Below the pieces are notes generated by a model. That model did no database searches. It was not told the DNA's origin and saw only the letters and a list, made by a program, of their open reading frames with translations. The position numbers and the translations under genes were made by a program. 5,140 bases of DNA, taken from NCBI GenBank assembly GCA_021789755.1, contig JAJYJD010000266.1, forward strand, positions 1-5,140, read 5' to 3'. The stretch's first letter is position 1. Each line of letters begins with the position of its first letter. Positions 1 through 5,140 of this stretch are shown here, piece after piece. This stretch comes from Bacteroidota bacterium (lineage in GTDB: Bacteria > Bacteroidota > Ignavibacteria > Kryptoniales > JAKASW01).

Positions 1-140
1 CCATAATATTTTCGATGGAACCCGTTCTGGCAAATGTCATTGCCTTTTTCGCGTTCGGTGAGTTCGTCGGGTGGGTGGGTGCAATCGGCGGAGCTTTCAT
101 AATCGCGGGACTTCTTGCATCCGAGCTCCTTGATCGGTAA
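1..140 (+). CDS. EamA/DMT-family membrane transporter, C-terminal end (5' truncated)
   Basis: The reading frame from base 3 runs open from the window edge and stops at TAA 138-140, giving 45 visible residues. They read as the last two membrane helices of a drug/metabolite transporter (EamA domain). A segment beginning MEPVLANVIAFFAFGE carries the family's 'EPV.A...A....GE' pattern. A Gly/Ala-rich last helix (GAIGGAFIIAGLLASE) follows, then a short charged end, LLDR. Proteins of this family are usually about 290-300 residues with ten helices in two EamA repeats, so roughly 250 residues lie to the left of the window. They are inner-membrane exporters or permeases of small metabolites; the substrate cannot be inferred from this piece. 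The gene is convergent with the minus-strand block and so is not part of that operon. The family call is fairly firm; the precise function is unknown. Confidence 0.8.
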   Translation, partial: IIFSMEPVLANVIAFFAFGEFVGWVGAIGGAFIIAGLLASELLDR

Positions 141-158
141 TGGACGCCCATATCCGCC

Positions 159-180
159 GACGTGGGCCGTGGTCCGCGTC
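159..180. terminator. Weak hairpin between convergent genes, possible bidirectional terminator
   Basis: Bases 159-180 form an imperfect GC-rich inverted repeat: GACGTGGGC pairs with GTCCGCGTC around a short loop, with two G-T wobbles on the plus-strand RNA. It lies in the 98-base gap between two convergent stop codons, where a shared terminator would be expected. No T-run follows it on either strand, so it does not look like a classical intrinsic terminator. A second, smaller perfect hairpin (TATTC-CGGA-GAATA, 182-195) lies just to the right. The role is inferred from position only. Confidence 0.25.
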
Positions 181-238
181 ATATTCCGGAGAATACCGTT
201 CGCTGTAAGCCGGCCTTGCTGATCCGTTGGGACCGGTC

Positions 239-2224
239 CTACTCGAAATCCAGATTCCACTTCTCATAGAACTCGGCCTGGACAACCTCTATGAACCGGC
301 TTGGCTTGGTAAAAATTCTTCCGCTTTCCCTGTCATACACGTTTACCGGGTAAGTCAGGTACAAATTTTCTTTTGCACGCGTGCAGGCGACATACATCAA
401 TCTTCTCTCCTCTTCCAGCGCATCATCGTCGTCGGTGGCGTACATCGTGGGGAATTTGCCGTCGAGGGCCCAGATCACGAACACGCTGTTCCATTCGAGT
501 CCCTTGGCGGAATGAACGGTCGAAATAGTGATCTGTTCCTCCTTCCGGTCCTTCTCGCCGAGATCGACGACGCTTTCGGTCGGAGGCTCGAGTGCGAGAT
601 CGGCAAGGAAATTCTGGAGGGATCTGTAGCGCTCCGCTATCGAGGCGAACATTTCAAGGTCCTTTTCCCGCTTCGGGTAATCGTCATACTTGCTCTGCAT
701 CAAAGGTTTGTAGTAACGCAGGACAGATTCGACCTTATCGATAGGCTGCACGCTCTTTTTCCCTTCCCCGGCGATGAAAGAGATGAGGTCGTGCGCACTT
801 GACGGAATATCGCCTTCAATTTCCTCACCCTTCATCTCAGCGCTACCAGTCCGCCGTGTGAGCCGGTCCAGAACTTTTTCAGCAATCCGGGGGCCTATAC
901 CCGGATGAAGCAGCAGAATTCGGTGCCATCCGACGGCATCCTGCGGGTTTTCGATGACTCTGAGAAAAGCGATCACATCCTTAATGTGGGCAGCCTCGAC
1001 GAGTTTCATGCCCCCGAATTTCACGTACGGTATGTTAGCCCGGGTGAGTTCGATTTCGAGGTCGAACGATAAATATGACGACCTGAAGAGAACGGCAATA
1101 TCATTTAACGTCGACCCGGCCTCCCGCAGCTCGAGTATTCTCTGAACGACGAACTTCGACTGGACGTTTTCCGTCTCGGCCGCGACGATAGCAGGCTTCT
1201 CTCCCGCTTTCTTTCGCGAGTAAAGTTCTTTCTCGTATTTCTCTTTCGCGGCATCGATCACTTTGTTCGTGAAATTGAGTATCCCTTGCGTCGAACGGTA
1301 ATTTTCGGTGAGCTTGATTATCCTGCAATCCGGAAAATAGGCCGGAAAATCGAAAATATTTTTGAAATTAGCTCCGCGGAACGAGTAGATGCTCTGTGCG
1401 TCATCGCCGACCACCATCACGTTATGCCTGTCCTGCCCGAGCAGTTTTACAATTTCGCCCTGTACCCTGTTTGTGTCCTGGAACTCATCCACCATTATGT
1501 GGCTATACTTCCCGGCAACCGCCTTTCTGAGCGAGTCGTTCTGACCGAGAAGCTCCCTGAGGTTCTTCAGCAGATCGTCGTAATCCATAAGATTGTATTT
1601 GCGCTTATAATCGTCGAACTGGTGCTTCAGGCTGAGTATATCGTCGATCTGTTCGATGAAGCGCGGGTATTCCTTGAAGACTATTTCTTCTATTTTGGTG
1701 AGCGTATTTTCTGCCCGGCTGTATATATCCACAAGCGTTTCCTTCTTTGGAAATCGCTGCGCCTTCTTCTCCGGCTTCAATCTTGTCCTGAGCAGATTCA
1801 CAACATCCGCAGCATCGGAGTCGTCCAGGATAGTGAATTGTTCGCCGTAGCCGAGGACTTTCGCATATTGCCTGAGCGTCATGTTGGCAAAAGAATGGAA
1901 TGTACCCCCACTGACCTGTTCGGCGGATGTGGATTTCAACAGAGCGGCAGCCCGCTTGAGCATTTCGTTAGCCGCCTTCCTGGTGAAAGTGAGGAGCAGA
2001 ATCGACTGCGGGTTTCCTCCCAACTCGACCAGGTAGGCCACACGGTAAATGAGCGTCTTCGTCTTCCCGGTTCCGGCTCCGGCAATTACGAGTACGGGGC
2101 GATCAATGGTCCTGACGACCTCAAGCTGATCCGGGTTGAGGTCGCGTTCGTAATTTATCTTAAAGACGCGGCGCTCTGGTTCGCCGACCACGTCCTTTTT
2201 TATCGTGTACTTTTTTGTGTCCAT
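239..2224 (-). CDS. UvrD/Rep/PcrA-type superfamily 1A DNA helicase
   Basis: This is an ATP-dependent 3'-5' DNA helicase of the kind acting in repair and replication restart, 661 residues. All SF1A motifs appear in order: Q motif LNPDQ (29-33), Walker A AGAGTGKT (48-55), Ia LTFTRKAANEM (79-89), Ib GTFHSF (107-112), II VDEFQDTN (245-252), III VVGDDAQSIYSFRGA (271-285), IV TENYRS (306-311), V STVHSAKGLEW (568-578), and VI EERRLMYVACTRAKE (605-619). A GIGPRIAEK segment (442-450) sits in the 2B region. The protein ends about 40 residues after motif VI, so it lacks the long C-terminal extension of UvrD/PcrA and is closer to Rep in length. The ATG at 2224-2222 is preferred because it overlaps the kinase stop (TGATG). 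An in-frame upstream ATG at 2281 would add 19 residues lying wholly within the kinase gene. No Shine-Dalgarno sequence is visible, so translation is probably coupled to the kinase. The stop is TAG. UvrD, PcrA and Rep cannot be separated from sequence alone. Confidence 0.95.
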   Translation of the reverse strand: MDTKKYTIKKDVVGEPERRVFKINYERDLNPDQLEVVRTIDRPVLVIAGAGTGKTKTLIYRVAYLVELGGNPQSILLLTFTRKAANEMLKRAAALLKSTSAEQVSGGTFHSFANMTLRQYAKVLGYGEQFTILDDSDAADVVNLLRTRLKPEKKAQRFPKKETLVDIYSRAENTLTKIEEIVFKEYPRFIEQIDDILSLKHQFDDYKRKYNLMDYDDLLKNLRELLGQNDSLRKAVAGKYSHIMVDEFQDTNRVQGEIVKLLGQDRHNVMVVGDDAQSIYSFRGANFKNIFDFPAYFPDCRIIKLTENYRSTQGILNFTNKVIDAAKEKYEKELYSRKKAGEKPAIVAAETENVQSKFVVQRILELREAGSTLNDIAVLFRSSYLSFDLEIELTRANIPYVKFGGMKLVEAAHIKDVIAFLRVIENPQDAVGWHRILLLHPGIGPRIAEKVLDRLTRRTGSAEMKGEEIEGDIPSSAHDLISFIAGEGKKSVQPIDKVESVLRYYKPLMQSKYDDYPKREKDLEMFASIAERYRSLQNFLADLALEPPTESVVDLGEKDRKEEQITISTVHSAKGLEWNSVFVIWALDGKFPTMYATDDDDALEEERRLMYVACTRAKENLYLTYPVNVYDRESGRIFTKPSRFIEVVQAEFYEKWNLDFE

Positions 2225-2226
2225 CA
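2222..2226 (-). promoter_or_regulatory. TGATG stop/start overlap coupling kinase to helicase
   Basis: On the minus strand the kinase stop TGA (2226-2224) shares its A with the helicase ATG (2224-2222). The 20 bases upstream on that strand contain no purine-rich AGGAGG-like sequence. The arrangement therefore favours re-initiation by ribosomes finishing the kinase, and it fixes the helicase start. Confidence 0.65.
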
Positions 2227-3840
2227 CTGAGGCATGGTGAAATAGAATCTTGAACCTTGGCCGATCTCGCTCTCGGCCCACACTCGCCCGCCGTGCAGCT
2301 CGACAAGCCGGCGGGTCAACGCCAGGCCCAATCCAACTCCACGGTATTTCTTGGCATAAGGATTTTGTGCAAGCTGTTCGAACGGCTTGAAGAGCCTCTC
2401 GATATCCTCATTCTTAATTCCCATCCCGAAATCCTCCACGCAAAATTGGATCGATCCGTCCTGCCGCCAGACCTTGAGGTTTATTTTCCCCCGCAAATGG
2501 CTGAACTTCACCGCGTTTGACAGGAGGTTGATCATGATCTGCCGGAGTTTCTGAGGATCGGCGTAGAGATCGACTATCGATCCGTCGACCGAGGTAACGA
2601 ATTCTATATCCTTCTCGGATGCCATCGGCCCGACTATCCTGACGGCCTGGGTCAGCTCGTCTTTGAGGATGAACTTTGATTTCTCGAGTCTCAGCCTTCC
2701 TATCTCGAGCCTGGACAGGTCAAGGAGGTCATTCACGAGCTCAAGGAGGTGCCTCCCGCTGCTGTTCACGTTCCCGATGAACTGCTGTGCCATGTCTGGC
2801 GGCAATTCATCGGCGTCTGTTTTAAGGATCTCGCTGAACCCGATTATCGCGTTGAGCGGAGTGCGAAGTTCATGGCTCATGTTCGCCAGGAACTCGGTTT
2901 TGGATCGGTTGGCGTTCTCGGCCTTGCGCCGTTGTACCTCCAGTGAGATGGTATTCTGTTGCATCTCGTCGAACAATTTCGCATTCCTGAGGGCAAGCGA
3001 ACATTGATGGGCAAAAAGATCGAGCAGTTCGCTCGAATAGTCGTCGGTCGTGAAGATGTAGCACAGCAAGCCGTCGGGTACGCCGTCCACATGGAGAGGG
3101 ACCAGGACATATTGGTTTATGTCCCAGATATTGGCAAGCTTCGGCACCTCCCTGTCGCCGATGTAAAATCCGAGAAGTTCCCTTATATCCGTGCCGACGA
3201 ACGGTTTCCGTTCACGCGCTATGTTCTTCAGGAACTCCAGCTTTGCCGGAGGCAGCTCGATGTTTCTCAGGTCGACATCGTAGATGTCCACCAGTCGTTC
3301 GAGCGCGCCTGAACCGCTGCCGGAATAATAGCTCGAGTCCAGAATATTACTCCTCGGATTGAAAAGCAGAAGAGCGGAGAAATATGCACCGGTAACCTCC
3401 TGCGCATTGGACACGATTCGCTGGAGAACATCCTGAACGCTGCCGGGCGAAGCAAGTGCCATACTGTTCTCCTCGAGTTTCAGCAGGTGCATTGTGAACA
3501 TTCTGTTCTGTTCGATGGCTTTCTTCTCGGCCAGGGTGGCAAGATACTCTTCTATACCCGGGATGAACCGGACGATTCCAAATCCGACGAATGAGATGCC
3601 CGGCAGAAACATCAGGAAGTTGTCGATAAAATTATAGGTGGCAGCCCAGCTTCCCCGCATCCTGATCAGCAGGCGTGCGACATCCAATGCCATACCACCT
3701 GTAACGAACATCAGCCCTGCGAGTATATACCTCCATCCGGCGAGTACCATGTATCCGCCCCGCTTCTGCCTGTAAAAGGTGTACGACGTGACGGCGAACA
3801 TGATGATAAAGACCGTTACGAGATAGATGGGCTCCGTCAT
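2224..3840 (-). CDS. Membrane sensor histidine kinase with GAF domain
   Basis: This is a sensor kinase of a two-component system, 538 residues, in the cytoplasmic membrane. Three hydrophobic segments (about 4-21, 33-51, 72-93) are followed by a charged linker. A GAF-like domain (about 134-288) and a short coiled-coil-like stretch (289-312) come next. The HisKA domain carries FLANMSHELRTPLN with phospho-acceptor His323 and the E-x-x-T phosphatase-type element (E324, T327). The HATPase_c domain shows the N box (QIMINLLSNAVKFS, 434-447), G1 box (DFGMGI, 470-475), F box (LFKPFEQ, 483-489) and G2 box (GVGLGLAL, 501-508). All residues needed for ATP binding and autophosphorylation appear present. 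There is no receiver or Hpt domain, and no response regulator in the window, so it is an orphan here. The GAF ligand is unknown. It starts 6 bases after the ThyX-like stop, with only a weak GAAGCGGG sequence abutting the ATG, and overlaps the helicase start by one base, so it is the middle gene of the operon. Confidence 0.95.
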   Translation of the reverse strand: MTEPIYLVTVFIIMFAVTSYTFYRQKRGGYMVLAGWRYILAGLMFVTGGMALDVARLLIRMRGSWAATYNFIDNFLMFLPGISFVGFGIVRFIPGIEEYLATLAEKKAIEQNRMFTMHLLKLEENSMALASPGSVQDVLQRIVSNAQEVTGAYFSALLLFNPRSNILDSSYYSGSGSGALERLVDIYDVDLRNIELPPAKLEFLKNIARERKPFVGTDIRELLGFYIGDREVPKLANIWDINQYVLVPLHVDGVPDGLLCYIFTTDDYSSELLDLFAHQCSLALRNAKLFDEMQQNTISLEVQRRKAENANRSKTEFLANMSHELRTPLNAIIGFSEILKTDADELPPDMAQQFIGNVNSSGRHLLELVNDLLDLSRLEIGRLRLEKSKFILKDELTQAVRIVGPMASEKDIEFVTSVDGSIVDLYADPQKLRQIMINLLSNAVKFSHLRGKINLKVWRQDGSIQFCVEDFGMGIKNEDIERLFKPFEQLAQNPYAKKYRGVGLGLALTRRLVELHGGRVWAESEIGQGSRFYFTMPQ

Positions 3841-3846
3841 CCCGCT

Positions 3847-5140
3847 TCAAATCGTCCTGGTGTACTGAGATGTGTCCAGTTTCCAGACCGGCACGCCGCA
3901 GTAGCGCTTCCCTTCGGGACAATAGGGTTTCGTCCCGGCAAGAAGACGGATGGTACAGGGAGGAAGAAGGTATTTACCCAGACGCGGATGAATCTTCTTG
4001 ATCTGTTCGACTTCGTCCAGCGAAGCCTTCCAAATTTCTTCCTGCGCATTGTAACATAGACGCATCTCGATCTTGTGGTGGAGATTCAGCAGGTCCGCAG
4101 ACTCTGTGAACCTGATCGGAAATGCGTTAGGTAGAAGGTAAGCCGCAAATTCTTTCCCGACATTCAAGGAGATCAGCCCGTCAATCGCCTCCCATGTGGA
4201 CGTCATCGTGTCGCGGTAAATCTTTTCCGCCTCCGTATCCATCAGAATGAGCTCGGGGACGATGTAATCAGGCTCCTCGCTCATTTGATCTGCAATGACC
4301 GGCCTGGAAGCGGGGGTCATCCTGTGTCGCTGGTCCTGCGAGTCGGCTGTGTGGCTCAGCTTCTTTTTGAAAGTGTACGAGGCATGGTACAGCGCCCTTG
4401 AAATCTTATCATGCGTGGTGAGCACGAGCGAGTTGCCGAGGATTTTGTTCTTTGCCGGGTTGATCGCAAGCTCTATCGCATCAACGTCGGAAAGCGCCGC
4501 CTCCGTCAAACCGAGCACTTCCCTTACAGCCTCCGCCACGACTTTCTCGGAATTGACCTTGTAATCGACAAGCTTCGAGGTGTGATCCCCGATCTCCCTG
4601 TCAAACTCGTCGATGAAATCACCTCCTGGGGCATTCCGCGCAAAAACGTTCTCGGAAAAAACGCTTTCGTCCAGCGGCTCTTCCAGAACGATCCGGTAGT
4701 TCGGATCAAATCTCAGAAGTTCCCGCACCATCATGTCGACCACAAGCTGCTGTTCGAACGAGGCGTCGCCCGATTTCCGCATTTTCGCGTAGCGTAGAAG
4801 CGTTATTCCGCTGACGGTGTGGTAGAGGTACGAGAATGTGGCAACCGGGAGAACGTATCTGGCGATCTCCTGCGCCTTTTTCTTTATATCGCCGACGAAA
4901 CGCTTGTCGTCAACACGGCCCGGGAATCTCGCGTAGTATTCCTCAGCCGCGGGTTTCTGGAGCAGCTCAACGAGCCGCCTGTATGCCTGAAGCTGAATGG
5001 ACGTCGCCTTCGTGTACACCTCGAGAGCCTCTCCGCTGATGGGAGGGACAAAGCAGTTTCCGTCTTTGACTTCCACGTAGCGCTGGCTTACCTGCTCCGA
5101 ATTATAAAAAGGATGAGAATGAAGAAACGACCAGAGAAAC
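3847..5140 (-). CDS. thyX: ThyX-family (FAD-dependent thymidylate synthase-like) tandem-domain protein, 5' truncated
   Basis: The visible 430 residues read from the window edge to TGA 3849-3847. ThyX makes dTMP from dUMP using FAD and methylene-tetrahydrofolate. Two ThyX-like units are seen. Unit 1 has HPFYNSEQVSQRYVEV (visible 9-24) and ARYVLPVATFSYLYHT (93-108). Unit 2 has HDKISRALYHASYTF (243-257), RHRMTPASRP (271-280), YLLPNAFP (334-341), and HHKIEMRLCYNAQEEIW (354-370), which resembles the ThyX 'R...AQ.EIR' helix. It ends in a Cys-containing tail, PYCPEGKRYCG (405-415), like that of many ThyX proteins. Classical ThyX is about 220-250 residues with one RHRxxSxNExSxR motif; this protein is at least twice that and neither unit has the full motif, so catalytic activity is doubtful. 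GTG at 5076 could be taken as a start, but the codons upstream continue the conserved SxRYVEV block, so the true start is beyond the window. It is the first visible gene of the operon. The family is fairly sure; the function is unproven. Confidence 0.8.
   Translation of the reverse strand, partial: FLWSFLHSHPFYNSEQVSQRYVEVKDGNCFVPPISGEALEVYTKATSIQLQAYRRLVELLQKPAAEEYYARFPGRVDDKRFVGDIKKKAQEIARYVLPVATFSYLYHTVSGITLLRYAKMRKSGDASFEQQLVVDMMVRELLRFDPNYRIVLEEPLDESVFSENVFARNAPGGDFIDEFDREIGDHTSKLVDYKVNSEKVVAEAVREVLGLTEAALSDVDAIELAINPAKNKILGNSLVLTTHDKISRALYHASYTFKKKLSHTADSQDQRHRMTPASRPVIADQMSEEPDYIVPELILMDTEAEKIYRDTMTSTWEAIDGLISLNVGKEFAAYLLPNAFPIRFTESADLLNLHHKIEMRLCYNAQEEIWKASLDEVEQIKKIHPRLGKYLLPPCTIRLLAGTKPYCPEGKRYCGVPVWKLDTSQYTRTI

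Noticed and set aside
227..802. A 191-codon open frame on the plus strand
   Set aside because: It is antisense to the C-terminal third of the helicase, including motifs V and VI, and shows no family resemblance.
1286..2230. A 314-codon open frame on the plus strand opposite the helicase
   Set aside because: It lies entirely antisense to the helicase motif region. Its translation shows no recognisable domain, while the minus strand carries every SF1A motif. It is a by-product of codon composition.
2224..2281. A longer helicase start at the ATG at 2281
   Set aside because: The 19 extra residues (MGRERDRPRF...) lie wholly within the kinase C-terminus, in another frame. The TGATG start at 2224 is the usual operon arrangement.
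3837..4049. Short minus-strand frames overlapping the 3' end of the ThyX-like gene and the kinase start (also 3632-3922)
   Set aside because: They are out-of-frame shadows; the ThyX-like and kinase frames account for this sequence with conserved motifs.
4836..5039. A 67-codon plus-strand frame opposite the ThyX-like gene
   Set aside because: Its arginine-, proline- and serine-rich translation is typical of an antisense shadow. It lies opposite the conserved ThyX ARYVLP block.
1..5140. Signs of mobile elements, CRISPR, tRNA/rRNA or a defence system
   Set aside because: I found no long direct or inverted repeats, no transposase or integrase-like protein, and no regular repeat-spacer pattern. 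The UvrD-type helicase has no nuclease or defence partner beside it, so a defence role is not supported.

Overview
The window is ordinary protein-coding bacterial chromosome at high density and moderate GC. I see no RNA gene, CRISPR array, insertion sequence or plasmid-type element. It holds one co-directional minus-strand gene block (ThyX-family protein, histidine kinase, UvrD/Rep helicase) and the tail of a convergent plus-strand gene. The lineage cannot be fixed from this. Gene starts with little or no Shine-Dalgarno sequence and a long double-domain ThyX-like protein would fit a Bacteroidota/Ignavibacteria-type bacterium, but that is a weak inference.

Layout, left to right. Bases 1-140 (+) are the C-terminal end of an EamA/DMT-type membrane transporter whose start lies outside the window. 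Bases 141-238 are a short convergent intergenic gap with two small hairpins and no clear T-tract terminator. Bases 239-2224 (-) encode a complete superfamily 1A UvrD/Rep/PcrA-type DNA helicase of 661 residues with all canonical motifs. Bases 2224-3840 (-) encode a complete membrane sensor histidine kinase of 538 residues (three N-terminal membrane segments, GAF, HisKA, HATPase_c). Bases 3847-5140 (-) encode a ThyX-family protein that runs off the right edge. Its apparent GTG start at 5076 is internal, because the frame stays open and family-like up to the last base.

The three minus-strand genes are packed as an operon, read right to left: ThyX-like, a 6-base gap, kinase, a 1-base TGATG overlap, helicase. 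Any promoter would lie beyond base 5140. The clearest functional thread is DNA metabolism: a thymidylate-synthase-like flavoprotein fold and a DNA repair/replication helicase. The kinase between them has no response regulator in view.

The most interesting object is the ThyX-like protein. It appears to contain two consecutive ThyX-like domains. The signature motif looks divided between them: the second copy keeps RHR but loses the following part, while the first copy keeps the SxRY part but has lost the flanking arginines. Whether this is a working synthase, a composite active site or a non-catalytic relative cannot be told from sequence alone.
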